Shown here one piece after another: positions 23,224 to 31,028 of a DNA stretch of 44,908 bases. Below the pieces are notes generated by a model. That model saw only the letters and a list, made by a program, of their open reading frames with translations, was not told the origin of the DNA and did no database searches. Within the stretch, counting starts at the first letter, position 1, and each line of letters opens with the position of its first letter. This DNA comes from an uncultured Allobosea sp. (GTDB taxonomy: Bacteria > Pseudomonadota > Alphaproteobacteria > Rhizobiales > Beijerinckiaceae), in assembly GCF_945957345.1 (NCBI RefSeq), contig NZ_CAMFKW010000044.1:1-44908 (forward strand), given 5' to 3'. Position numbers and translations under genes: made by a program.

Positions 23224-24228
23224 ATGTCAGCCGTGGACAGCTTTCCCGCCCAGCACCAGCATGTCTTCCTCGGCAGCGAGCATGACCGGCACGAGCGGCG
23301 CACCTGGCTCGTCGTGGGCCTGACCGCGGTCATGATGGTGGCCGAGATCGTCGCCGGCACCGTCTTCGGCTCGATGGCGCTGGTAGCCGATGGCTGGCAC
23401 ATGTCGACCCATGCGGCGGCGCTCGGCATCGCGGCTTTCGCCTATCGCTTCGCGCGACAGCATGCGCATGACCGCCGCTTCAGTTTCGGGACGGGCAAGC
23501 TCGGCGATCTCGCAGCCTTCGCCAGTGCTTTGCTGCTGATGTTCATCGCGCTCGCGGTTGCCGGGGAATCGGCGCTACGCCTCTATTCTCCGATCGCAAT
23601 CGATTTCACGCAGGCGACGGCGATCGCGGTGCTCGGGCTCGCGGTCAACCTGGCGAGCGCGTGGCTGCTCAGGGACGATGACGGCCATCACCATAGTCAC
23701 AACCATGGCGGCGCCGGGCATCATCGCCATGGGCACGCGCATGATCATCACGATCATGGCGATCACCATCATGCCCATCACTCGCATGGCGGGCATGGCG
23801 GCGATACCAATCTGCGCGCGGCTTATATGCACGTCATCGCTGATGCCTTCACCTCGGTTCTGGCGATCGTGGCGCTGCTCGGCGGGCGGTTTTACGGCTG
23901 GGTCTGGCTCGATCCGGTGATGGGCATCGTCGGCGCCGGCGTGATCGCGCATTGGTCGGTCGGGCTCATTCGCAACTCGGGCGCCGTCCTGCTCGATACC
24001 GTGCCGGACGAAAAGCTGGCGGAGCGCATTGGCGAGCGGCTCGCCGCGGAAGGGGCGGAGGTTGCTGATCTCCACCTCTGGCAGGTCGGGCCTGGCCATC
24101 GCAGCGCCATCGTCTCGATCGTCACCGGCGAGCCCAAGCCGCCCGCGACCTACAAGGCTCTGCTTGCCGATCTGCCGACGCTGTCCCATGTCACCGTCGA
24201 GGTGAATGCACGCCCGATTGCAGCCTGA
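23224..24228 (+). CDS. dmeF: DmeF-type cation diffusion facilitator (cobalt/nickel exporter)
   Basis: 334 residues with six predicted transmembrane helices. Metal-site residues appear as Asp56, His59 and His63 (ADGWHMSTH) and His203, Asp207 (HVIADAF), a His-containing variant of the usual CDF sites. A histidine-rich cytoplasmic loop (155-191) holds 20 His in 37 residues. The cytoplasmic C-terminal domain (about 255-334) is present. In Rhizobium and Agrobacterium DmeF exports Co and Ni and pairs with DmeR; that order is seen here. Substrate is inferred from this pairing. Confidence 0.9.
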   Translation: MSAVDSFPAQHQHVFLGSEHDRHERRTWLVVGLTAVMMVAEIVAGTVFGSMALVADGWHMSTHAAALGIAAFAYRFARQHAHDRRFSFGTGKLGDLAAFASALLLMFIALAVAGESALRLYSPIAIDFTQATAIAVLGLAVNLASAWLLRDDDGHHHSHNHGGAGHHRHGHAHDHHDHGDHHHAHHSHGGHGGDTNLRAAYMHVIADAFTSVLAIVALLGGRFYGWVWLDPVMGIVGAGVIAHWSVGLIRNSGAVLLDTVPDEKLAERIGERLAAEGAEVADLHLWQVGPGHRSAIVSIVTGEPKPPATYKALLADLPTLSHVTVEVNARPIAA

Positions 24229-24280
24229 AGCATCTGCGGGTGCCAGACGTTGCAGGCCGCTCGCGCGCCGCTCTAGGGTA

Positions 24281-24308
24281 GCGCTCCCATATCGTCAGTC
24301 GGGAGCGC
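24281..24308 (+). promoter_or_regulatory. Hairpin masking the ribosome binding site of the M14 peptidase
   Basis: GCGCTCCC (24281-24288) pairs perfectly with GGGAGCGC (24301-24308) over a 12-nt loop. GGGAG is the Shine-Dalgarno of the gene starting at 24312, so the stem would hide it. Whether this forms in the cell is not known. Confidence 0.45.
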
Positions 24309-24311
24309 GTT

Positions 24312-25925
24312 ATGAACGGTCGGACCATCCTCGCAACCGGTCTCCTCGTCGCGCTCGGAGGCGGGGCGCTGGCGCAGTTCAAGCCGGAAGGCGCCTATCA
24401 TGAGAGCCCGGCGGTGGCCGAGCGCTATCCCGATCCGCAGGTCGCCTTCACGACGCCGGCCTTCGCGCCGGGCAAGGCCGACTTCACCAGCCAGGCCGAA
24501 ATGATGGCCTTCCTGACGGCGCTCAAGGAGCGCGCGCCGCAGATGACGCTGTCGATCGTCGCCAAGAGCCAGGAGGGGCGCGACATGCCCGCCCTGATGT
24601 TCACGCGCCATGGGCTCGACACGATCGGCAAGGGCCAACGGCCGGTGGTGATGCTGATCGGCCAGCAGCACGGCAACGAGCCGGCCGGCGGCGAGGCCAT
24701 GCTGGTGCTGGCAGAACGGCTCGGGGCGGGCAATCTCGCGCCGCTGCTCGATGCGATCGATGTCGTCATCATCCCGCGTGGCAATCCGGACGGAGCCGAT
24801 CGCTTCCGCCGGGCGCTGGCCAACGGCATCGATGCCAACCGCGACCATACGCAGTTGCGCACGCCGGAAATCCGGGCGATCGCCGAGCTGTTCACGCGCT
24901 ATCGCCCGGACATTCTGCTCGATTGCCATGAATTCACCGTCGCCGGGCGCTGGGTCGAGAAGACCGGCGGTCTGGTCAGGATCGACGGGATGATCCAGGC
25001 CGCGACGGTGCCCAATCTCGCGCCGGCCCTGAAACAGGTCCAGGACGATGTGGTGCTGCCGGCGCTGCGGTCGGCCTTCGAGGCGGCTGGCGTGACCTAT
25101 GACTGGTATCACACCACGGACGGAGCGAACCCGGCTTCGCCGGTGGCGATGGGTAGCATCGGCGCCGATACCGGACGCAACATCGCCGGCTTGCGCAATG
25201 CGGTGAGCCTCCTGCTGGAGACGCGCGGCGTCGGGATCGGCCGGGCGCATCTGGGCAGGCGGGTGCAGGCTCATGTCGCCGCGTCGGAAGCGATGATGAA
25301 GCTCGCGGCCCAACGCCCCGCTGATATCCTCGCGGCGACGCGCAAGGCGGAAGCCGAAGTCACGGCGATCAAGCCGGGTACCCCCTTCATTGTCACCGCG
25401 CGGCAGAAGCCGGAGCAGCGCACGCTGACCTTCATCGATCCCAAGACGGGGCAGGACAAGCCGGTCGAGGTGAAATGGCTGTCCTCGCTCGAGATCGAAC
25501 CAACGCTGACGAGGCCGCGCCCGGCCGGTTATGTGCTGCCCGCCAAGGCCGGGGCTGCGATCGAGGCTCTGCAGCGCTTGGGGTTGAAGACCGAGACGGT
25601 GACCAAGGCTATGACCGTACCCGGAGAGCGCTTCCTGGTGGTCAAGGTCGAGCTCGGCGCCAAGGAGGACGGGCGCGGCGACGATACCGGAGCGGGTCAG
25701 ATCGTGAAGGGCAGTTATGCGCTCGAGCCGGCCTCGGTCGCGCTCGCGCCGGGTGACGTCTATATCGGCCTCGACCAGCCATTGGCGGCCCTGCTGCCGG
25801 TGATGCTGGAGCCGGAAAGCCAGACCGGGCTCGCCGCCAACAAGGTGCTGCCGGTGGTTGAAGGCGGCGTGCTCGATGTGCTGCGTATCACCGAGCGACC
25901 GGCGGCGGCGCTGGCAAAGCCCTGA
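24312..25925 (+). CDS. Secreted M14-family zinc carboxypeptidase
   Basis: 537 residues. The N-terminus (TILATGLLVALGGGALA-QF) is a signal peptide. The M14 zinc site is His120 and Glu123 in QQHGNEPAG and His206 in DCHEF; the substrate-binding RGNPDGADRF and IDANRDH follow family order, and Glu303 in ETRGVG is the catalytic residue. A beta-rich C-terminal region (about 350-537) contains the repeat-like PGTPFIVTARQKPEQR and PGDVYIGLDQPLAALLPV. Related enzymes act on peptides or peptidoglycan fragments in the periplasm; substrate unknown. Ends 4 bp before the convergent ZntB/CorA gene. Confidence 0.9.
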   Translation: MNGRTILATGLLVALGGGALAQFKPEGAYHESPAVAERYPDPQVAFTTPAFAPGKADFTSQAEMMAFLTALKERAPQMTLSIVAKSQEGRDMPALMFTRHGLDTIGKGQRPVVMLIGQQHGNEPAGGEAMLVLAERLGAGNLAPLLDAIDVVIIPRGNPDGADRFRRALANGIDANRDHTQLRTPEIRAIAELFTRYRPDILLDCHEFTVAGRWVEKTGGLVRIDGMIQAATVPNLAPALKQVQDDVVLPALRSAFEAAGVTYDWYHTTDGANPASPVAMGSIGADTGRNIAGLRNAVSLLLETRGVGIGRAHLGRRVQAHVAASEAMMKLAAQRPADILAATRKAEAEVTAIKPGTPFIVTARQKPEQRTLTFIDPKTGQDKPVEVKWLSSLEIEPTLTRPRPAGYVLPAKAGAAIEALQRLGLKTETVTKAMTVPGERFLVVKVELGAKEDGRGDDTGAGQIVKGSYALEPASVALAPGDVYIGLDQPLAALLPVMLEPESQTGLAANKVLPVVEGGVLDVLRITERPAAALAKP

Positions 25926-25929
25926 CGAT

Positions 25930-26922
25930 TCAGCTTCCGATCACACCCCGGCGTCTCAGCAGGATAAGGGTCATCAGGGCGGCGGCAACGCAGGTCAGCG
26001 TCACGAACATTGCGCCGCCCTCCGATTCGACCCAGGGCAGCCCCTTCACGTTGATGCCGAACAGGCCGGTGATGAAGGTCGCGGGCAGGAACAGGGCCGT
26101 CAGGATCGACAGCACGTAGAGCTGGCGGTTGGTGCGGCTGGCCGAGCGGGCGGCGATCTCATCCTGCAGGAGGCGTGCCCGATCCTGCACCGACTGGACG
26201 TCGTGATGCAGGCCGTCGACGCGCTGCAGCAGCCGCGTCGCCGCCGCCTTGACCGCGTCCGGAGCGCTGCGGCCGGACTGGGTCTCGGCGAAGCGGCGGA
26301 ACAGGACATGCAGCCCGCTGAGCTGGCGATGCAGCCGGACAGCCGTGCGCCGGACCGTGCCGACGCGCTGCGGCCCGTCGCGCAGACGGTCGAGCAGGAT
26401 ATGGTCCTCGACGCTATCGGTCTCGTCGACGAGGCGCACGACGGCGTCAGTCACGTCGTTGATGATATATTCGATGATCTGCTCGAAGAGCCCGGCAGGG
26501 CTCGCGGCCGGCTCGCCGCGATCCAGCGCCTCGGCCGTCATGCGGATCGAATGCAGGGCCTCGCGTCGGCCGGTCAGCAGGAATTTCTCGCCGACGATCC
26601 AGCGCAGCGCGCCGACGTCCTCGGATTTGTCGGCGATGTCGCGGATCAGGTCGTGCGAGACACCCCAGGCGAGGCTGGCCGAGTGGTCGAGCCGCTGGTG
26701 CGGTTCATGCGAGAGAAAGGCTTCCTGCGTCGCATCCGGCAGGTCCTGCTCGGCGATCCAGCTTTGCGCGCGCGTATGGACGAGGTCGAGATGCAGCCAG
26801 ACGAAGCCCTCGGCCGGGGCCAGGCCTGGCATCTCGTCGCGGGGAATACGGGAGGGGTTTCCGTCCTCGTCGAAGCGATAGGCCCAGATCAGGCCGGACT
26901 GGGATTGGATATCGCTGGGCAT
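25930..26922 (-). CDS. ZntB/CorA-family divalent cation transporter
   Basis: 330 residues. A large N-terminal cytoplasmic domain (about 1-265, with a long helix rich in charged residues and Leu) leads to two C-terminal transmembrane helices. The signature is FITGLFGINVKGLPW, with Gly-Ile-Asn at 289-291 in place of the canonical GMN, as is common in ZntB proteins. ZntB moves Zn2+ (and protons) across the inner membrane; CorA homologs carry Mg2+, Ni2+ or Co2+. The N-terminal segment GFVWLHLDLVH fits ZntB. Single gene on the minus strand. Confidence 0.92.
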   Translation of the reverse strand: MPSDIQSQSGLIWAYRFDEDGNPSRIPRDEMPGLAPAEGFVWLHLDLVHTRAQSWIAEQDLPDATQEAFLSHEPHQRLDHSASLAWGVSHDLIRDIADKSEDVGALRWIVGEKFLLTGRREALHSIRMTAEALDRGEPAASPAGLFEQIIEYIINDVTDAVVRLVDETDSVEDHILLDRLRDGPQRVGTVRRTAVRLHRQLSGLHVLFRRFAETQSGRSAPDAVKAAATRLLQRVDGLHHDVQSVQDRARLLQDEIAARSASRTNRQLYVLSILTALFLPATFITGLFGINVKGLPWVESEGGAMFVTLTCVAAALMTLILLRRRGVIGS

Positions 26923-26961
26923 GCCGGGCTTCCATTGCCGCTACAGGGCAGCTCCCGGCAG

Positions 26962-26983
26962 CGCGGCGCCTAAGGGCGCCGCG
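26962..26983. other. Perfect hairpin between the GH25 gene and the ZntB gene
   Basis: CGCGGCGCC and GGCGCCGCG pair (9 bp) around TAAG. No U-run follows on either strand, so it is not a textbook terminator. It lies downstream of the GH25 gene at 27019 and 40 bp upstream of the ZntB start. Confidence 0.45.
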
Positions 26984-27018
26984 GATGTGACAGCGGCGTG
27001 ACGGGCGGCAAAGCTGCC

Positions 27019-27987
27019 TCAGTCCCGCCCGATCGAGCCGGTCACGTCGACATTGCGATTCACGGCCGTGTGTGCGTTTGGAATGCGGCCCGGTGGTGCG
27101 AATCTCAGCCTTGTGCCGCCGGCTTCCTTGGGCGCGCGCAGTCCGGCCGGGGTCGGCGGTGGCGTGCGGACCGCGACCTTCGGCTCGCCGCCATGCCATT
27201 TCCGCGAGCCGATATCGAAACGGCCCTGGCGCCAGGCGTCGAACTCGCGTTCGTTGCCGAAGAAGGCGTTGCGGTCGACATCGCCTGAGATGCCCGGCAC
27301 GCGGCCGGTCGTGGTGAACTGCCAGAACTCCCAGCGATCCCGCGCATAGCGCTTGGCGAGCGGGGCCGCCGTCGAGCGCAGCCAGAAGGGGTGGTCGTTG
27401 AGCTCGCCCTCCAGCACGTCCTCGTGGAAATTGATGTCGGTGTAGATGATCGGCTTCTTGCCGGTATGCTCGCGCAGGCCCTTCAGCATCTCCTCGATCT
27501 TGGCCAGCGCCAGCTCCTTCGAGATCCTGCGGGTGCATTGCGAGTCGTTCTGCCATTCGACATCGAGCACGGGCGGCAAGGCGTCGGGGTCGCGCGGGAT
27601 GTGTTTCTTGATCCAGCGCACCTGGTCTTTGGCCGAGCGGCACCACCAGACGAAATGATAGGCGCCGCGCGCGATGCCGTGCTTCTTCGCTTCGGCCCAG
27701 TTGCGCTTGAAATTCGGGTCGAGATGGTCGCCGCCCTCGGTCGCCTTGATGAAGGCAAAGCGCGTGCCGGCATCCTTGACCCGGGCCCAGTCGATCTCAC
27801 CCTGCCAGCGGGAGACGTCGATGCCCTGGATCACTTTGCGCCGCGCATCGCGGACGCCGTGATGCGGGGCGCTGTCGCCCTTCTTCGGATAGAGAGCCTG
27901 GGCGGGCTCGACCAGGCAGGCCAAGAGCGCCGCACAGGCGAGGGCCTTCAGCCCGATCCGTCCGCTGGTCAGCTTGCGCGCTGGCAT
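27019..27987 (-). CDS. Secreted GH25 muramidase (lysozyme), paralog 1
   Basis: 322 residues with a signal peptide (...LACAALLACLVEPAQA-LYPK). The glycoside hydrolase family 25 barrel starts QGIDVSRWQGEIDW; Asp57, Asp142 and Glu144 (PVLDVEW) form the conserved acidic centre. IKATEGGDHLDPNF and ARGAYHFVWWC are further family motifs. The C-terminal ~70 residues are Pro-rich and basic. ATG at 27987 has GGGAGGA upstream; an in-frame ATG at 28005 lacks one. It is the second of two tandem paralogs (see 28108). Confidence 0.9.
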   Translation of the reverse strand: MPARKLTSGRIGLKALACAALLACLVEPAQALYPKKGDSAPHHGVRDARRKVIQGIDVSRWQGEIDWARVKDAGTRFAFIKATEGGDHLDPNFKRNWAEAKKHGIARGAYHFVWWCRSAKDQVRWIKKHIPRDPDALPPVLDVEWQNDSQCTRRISKELALAKIEEMLKGLREHTGKKPIIYTDINFHEDVLEGELNDHPFWLRSTAAPLAKRYARDRWEFWQFTTTGRVPGISGDVDRNAFFGNEREFDAWRQGRFDIGSRKWHGGEPKVAVRTPPPTPAGLRAPKEAGGTRLRFAPPGRIPNAHTAVNRNVDVTGSIGRD

Positions 27988-28028
27988 GTGTTCCTCCCGC
28001 ATCACAGGTCCAGATGCGAGGAGCGTGG

Positions 28029-28043
28029 TTAAGCGCCCGTTAG
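28029..28043 (-). promoter_or_regulatory. CtrA-like site upstream of the GH25 gene (weak)
   Basis: Read on the minus strand it is CTAA-N7-TTAA followed by CC, one mismatch from the CtrA box TTAAN7TTAA, 42 bp before the start of the GH25 gene. A second GGTTAACC sits at 28079-28086. The match could be chance. Confidence 0.25.
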
Positions 28044-28107
28044 AATTGCGGCGCAGTCGAACAATGAATTTCAGGCGTGGTTAACCGGGGCGGCGACGGC
28101 CCGTCGC

Positions 28108-29106
28108 TCAGTCGAGAACGTCGGGCTCGACCTGATTGTCCATCGCTCGTAGGGACGCGGCGACGGCGGGCACGCTGCCGGGAACGCGTGCGACGGGCAC
28201 GTCCTGCTGCGGCGCCAGCGGCTCCGGTCCGAAATCCGGGCTGGGGACGGCGGGGATCGGCGCCTGCTGCGGCGTGGGGGTGGGCTGTGGGGCCGCCGGC
28301 GCGTCGCGGCGGTCCCAGCGACGCGTGCCGATATCGTATTCGCCGCGCAGCCAGCCGGCGAACTGGCTTTCGCTGCCGAAGAAGGCGTTGCGGTCGACAT
28401 CGCCCTTGATACCGGGCACGCGGCCGGTAGTGGTGAACTGCCAGAAGGACCAGGGACGGTTGCTGTAGCGAGCTTCCGGCAGCGCCGCGGTCGACCGGAT
28501 CCAGTAGGCGTAGTTGTTGAACTGCCCCTCCAGCACCTCGCGATGGAAGGTGATGTCGGTATAGATCACCGGCTTCTTGCCGGTGAGCTGCTCGAGTTCG
28601 GTCAGCATGAGCTGGATCTTCTCGCGGGCGAGCTCGCGGTCGATCTTCTGCGGGCAGGTCCGCGAATGGCCGTTCCATTCGACGTCGAGCACCGGGGGCA
28701 GGGCGTCGGGATCGTTCGGGATCTGCTGCTTGAACCAGGTCGCCTGCTCATGCGCCGGGCGGCACCAATAGACGAAATGATAGGCGCCGCGCGCGATGCC
28801 GGCCCGGCGCGCGCCTTCCCAGTTGCGGCGGAAGGCCGGATCGACATGGTCGCCGCCCTCGGTCGCCTTCATGTAGACGAAGCGGGTGCCGGCGCCTTTG
28901 ACGGCGCTCCAGTCGATCTCGCCCTGCCAGCGCGAGATGTCGATGCCGTGGATCGGATAGTTATGCGCCGCCGCGACGCCGGGATGCGGCCTTGCATCGC
29001 CCTTGGACGGGTAATTGTCGAGCGCCACGCAGCCGCCAAGGGCCACGAAAGCGGCGGCAGCCAGAAAAGGCAGGGCGCGGAAGCGGGGCATGCGGCGGGT
29101 GTTCAT
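28108..29106 (-). CDS. GH25 muramidase lipoprotein, paralog 2
   Basis: 332 residues. The N-terminus ends in a lipobox ALGGC, with lipidation Cys26, so this copy is likely membrane-anchored where paralog 1 is free. The GH25 domain has GIDISRWQGEIDW (Asp55), MKATEGGDHVDP, ARGAYHFVYWC and LDVEW (Asp141, Glu143). Long blocks are shared with paralog 1, such as FWQFTTTGRVPGI and GDVDRNAFFG. The C-terminal ~65 residues are Pro/Ala/Gln-rich and unrelated to those of the paralog. Both genes point the same way with 120 bp between them, so a local duplication is likely. Confidence 0.9.
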   Translation of the reverse strand: MNTRRMPRFRALPFLAAAAFVALGGCVALDNYPSKGDARPHPGVAAAHNYPIHGIDISRWQGEIDWSAVKGAGTRFVYMKATEGGDHVDPAFRRNWEGARRAGIARGAYHFVYWCRPAHEQATWFKQQIPNDPDALPPVLDVEWNGHSRTCPQKIDRELAREKIQLMLTELEQLTGKKPVIYTDITFHREVLEGQFNNYAYWIRSTAALPEARYSNRPWSFWQFTTTGRVPGIKGDVDRNAFFGSESQFAGWLRGEYDIGTRRWDRRDAPAAPQPTPTPQQAPIPAVPSPDFGPEPLAPQQDVPVARVPGSVPAVAASLRAMDNQVEPDVLD

Positions 29107-29278
29107 GTCGCGGAGAATTGCGGAGAATGCTTGACGCTCGGTTTACGTTACCAAAGTTCTGCCATCTGTCAGCCAAATCGGCGACGGGGCTGTCGCAGGG
29201 TGGTGCGGGCCTGACGAATCGCGGTTGCTGCGGAACGTGAGGATTCGCGTGCAAACGCTTGGCATTGCCCGGAAACAC

Positions 29279-29304
29279 GAAAGGCGACCCGAAGGTCGCC
29301 TTTC
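29279..29304 (-). terminator. Terminator of tRNA-Leu
   Basis: GAAAGGCGACC and GGTCGCCTTTC form an 11-bp perfect stem around a four-base loop (CGAA on the plus strand). On the minus strand it lies 20 nt after the tRNA 3' end. The T-run is short (TTT), but the stem is strong. Confidence 0.8.
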
Positions 29305-29324
29305 GCTGGATTTTCATCCGAATT

Positions 29325-29409
29325 TGGTGCGGTCGAGAGGACTCGAACCTCCACGGGTCTCCCCGCTACCACCTCAAGGTAGTGCGTCTACCAATTCCGC
29401 CACGACCGC
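29325..29409 (-). tRNA. tRNA-Leu, anticodon GAG
   Basis: On the minus strand it begins GCGGTCG, and the 3' side CGACCGC pairs with it, followed by A and an encoded CCA. The anticodon stem CTACC/GGTAG encloses TTGAGGT, giving GAG, which reads CUC and CUU. The D arm AATTGGTAGAC, the long variable arm CGGGGAGACCCG and TTCGAGT of the T loop are all normal for a class II leucine tRNA. It is 85 nt with CCA. Confidence 0.95.
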
Positions 29410-29534
29410 AGCTCGTTTCCGGTTGCGGGCGGTGCAACCAGGGAGCGGCGCCGATCTAGCAAATCGAATCCGCCGCCACAAGAGCGTCATGACGGAAAAA
29501 CGAAGAAGCTCGATTTTTCCCCAGATCGGCCGGG

Positions 29535-29804
29535 TCAGGCGGCCTCGGCGACGCTCTGCTGGGTATAGATCGTCGGGCGCTTCAGCATCTGGGTGATCTC
29601 AACGGAGATTCGCGCGCCGCTGACCACCACGATTCCCTTGGCGAAGGGGTGGTTGTTGGCGAGAATCTGGACCTCGTCGGTCTCGCTGGTGTTCAGCTCG
29701 ATGATGGCGCCGCGGCCGAGGCGCAGCAGCTTGTAGATCGGCATTTCGGTCTGGCCGAGGACGACCGTGAGTTCCACCGGGACGAGATCGAGATCGGCCT
29801 TCAA
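29535..29804 (-). CDS. Stand-alone FliN/SpoA-domain protein (flagellar switch-like)
   Basis: 89 residues, almost wholly a SpoA (FliM/FliN C-terminal) domain: LVPVELTVVLGQTEMPIYKL, LRLGRGAIIELNT, DEVQILANNHPFAKGIVVV and ARISVEITQML. In flagella FliN forms the base of the C-ring switch; related domains occur in type III secretion. Start chosen at TTG 29804, which has GGAGG 8 nt upstream; an ATG at 29903 would add a non-family extension. No other flagellar gene is in the window. It is divergent from lipB, and a CtrA-type half-site lies between them. Confidence 0.88.
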   Translation of the reverse strand: MKADLDLVPVELTVVLGQTEMPIYKLLRLGRGAIIELNTSETDEVQILANNHPFAKGIVVVSGARISVEITQMLKRPTIYTQQSVAEAA

Positions 29805-29932
29805 GTCCTGCCTCCGGAACCCTACTTCAGAATTCGTCCAGCGAAACTTGCCTGCCTGCCGGTTTTGGGCGCAAGAGGCGTTCCGCGGGGCGTGCCGGAT
29901 CATTTCGTCGGCCCGGAAACTTTGAATGGAAC

Positions 29933-29940
29933 ATGGTTAA
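29933..29940 (-). promoter_or_regulatory. CtrA half-site in the FliN-like/lipB divergent region
   Basis: TTAACCAT on the minus strand, matching the CtrA half-site used in alphaproteobacterial cell-cycle and flagellar promoters. It is 129 bp from the FliN-like start and 4 bp from the lipB start. An 8-bp match on its own is weak evidence. Confidence 0.3.
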
Positions 29941-29943
29941 GCC

Positions 29944-30648
29944 ATGGTGAAGATGCGTGAGGAACTGGCCATCTCCTTCCTGCCGGAAGGTGTGCCCGAG
30001 CCCGTCGAGTGGGTCGTGGCCGAGGGGCTCACCGGCTATGACGAGGCCGTCGCCGAGATGGAGGCGCGCGCGGCGTTGATCGCGGACGGGCTGGCGCGCG
30101 AACGCGTCTGGCTGGTCGAGCATCCGCCGCTCTATACCGCCGGCACGTCGGCCCGCGACGAGGATCTGATCGCGCCCGAGCGTTTCCCGGTGTTCCGCTC
30201 GGGGCGGGGCGGGCAGTTCACCTATCACGGCCCCGGCCAGCGCGTGGCCTATGTCATGCTCGACCTGAAGCGGCGTCAGCCGGACCTGCGCCGCTTCGTT
30301 GCCGCGCTCGAGGGTTGGCTGATCGGTGCGCTCGACGGTTTCAATGTGCGTGGCGAGCGACGCGAGGACCGCGTCGGCGTCTGGGTGCGCCGGCCGGACA
30401 AGAGTGCCGGCACCGAGGACAAGATCGCCGCGATCGGCATCCGCGTGCGTCGCTGGGTCTCGTTCCACGGCATTTCGCTCAATGTCGAGCCAGACCTCAC
30501 GCATTTCGACGGGATCGTACCCTGCGGCGTCAGCCAGCATGGCGTGACCTCGCTGGTCGACCTCGGCCTTCCGGTGACGATGCCGGAGGTCGATTCGGTG
30601 CTGCGCGAGGCGTTCGAGCGGGTGTTCGGGCCGACCGTTCAAGTCTGA
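29944..30648 (+). CDS. lipB: Octanoyltransferase LipB
   Basis: 234 residues. LipB moves octanoyl from acyl carrier protein to lipoyl domains. The active-site boxes are [13 protein letters not shown] (87-99), Lys160 in [18 protein letters not shown] and the acyl-enzyme Cys194 in [23 protein letters not shown] is also typical. The start at 29944 lacks a strong Shine-Dalgarno; another ATG at 29953 would remove only three residues. Monocistronic and divergent from the FliN-like gene. Confidence 0.95.
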   Translation: MVKMREELAISFLPEGVPEPVEWVVAEGLTGYDEAVAEMEARAALIADGLARERVWLVEHPPLYTAGTSARDEDLIAPERFPVFRSGRGGQFTYHGPGQRVAYVMLDLKRRQPDLRRFVAALEGWLIGALDGFNVRGERREDRVGVWVRRPDKSAGTEDKIAAIGIRVRRWVSFHGISLNVEPDLTHFDGIVPCGVSQHGVTSLVDLGLPVTMPEVDSVLREAFERVFGPTVQV

Positions 30649-30715
30649 TTTACCAACCGTTAGCCATGGCGCCGCCATTTTCGCTCCGGGGTTGGGGCTG
30701 AAAATGGGGACGACG

Positions 30716-30916
30716 ATGCGAAGCTTTTTTCTGGCGGGCAGCCTCGCCATGCTGCTCGCGGCCTGCAACACCACCGACCAGCGCATCGCTGGAGCAGCGG
30801 CCGGCGCGGGAGCCGGCGCGATCGTCGGTGGGCCGATCGGGGCCATTGCCGGTGGCGCGATCGGTGCGGTCGCCGCGCCGTCGGTGACCGGCTCGATCAA
30901 CAAGATGAAGGAATGA
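30716..30916 (+). CDS. Small glycine-zipper lipoprotein
   Basis: 66 residues. Signal peptide MRSFFLAGSLAMLLAAC with lipobox LAAC, then a Gly/Ala-rich segment (AGAAAGAGAGAIVGGPIGAIAGG) of the glycine-zipper type seen in SlyB/RickA-like outer membrane lipoproteins, and a short tail SVTGSINKMKE. ATG 30704 with a G-rich upstream is an alternative. Envelope role inferred. Confidence 0.82.
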   Translation: MRSFFLAGSLAMLLAACNTTDQRIAGAAAGAGAGAIVGGPIGAIAGGAIGAVAAPSVTGSINKMKE

Positions 30917-31028
30917 GCCGACCCTGCGGCGCGGATTTGCGCGGCCGCGTCCGTGCGTCCGCGCCGGTTGGCGTTTTCGACGCGGCGCGCCATAACCTCG
31001 GCAGAGGTTGTTATCGAGGAGCGCGCCC

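Noticed and set aside
29325..29409. tRNA-Leu as an integration (att) site
   Set aside because: No integrase, no repeated tRNA 3' end nearby, and normal base composition on both sides.
29827..30993. Minus-strand frame opposite lipB
   Set aside because: No motifs, shadow-type composition, and lipB is certain by its active-site residues.
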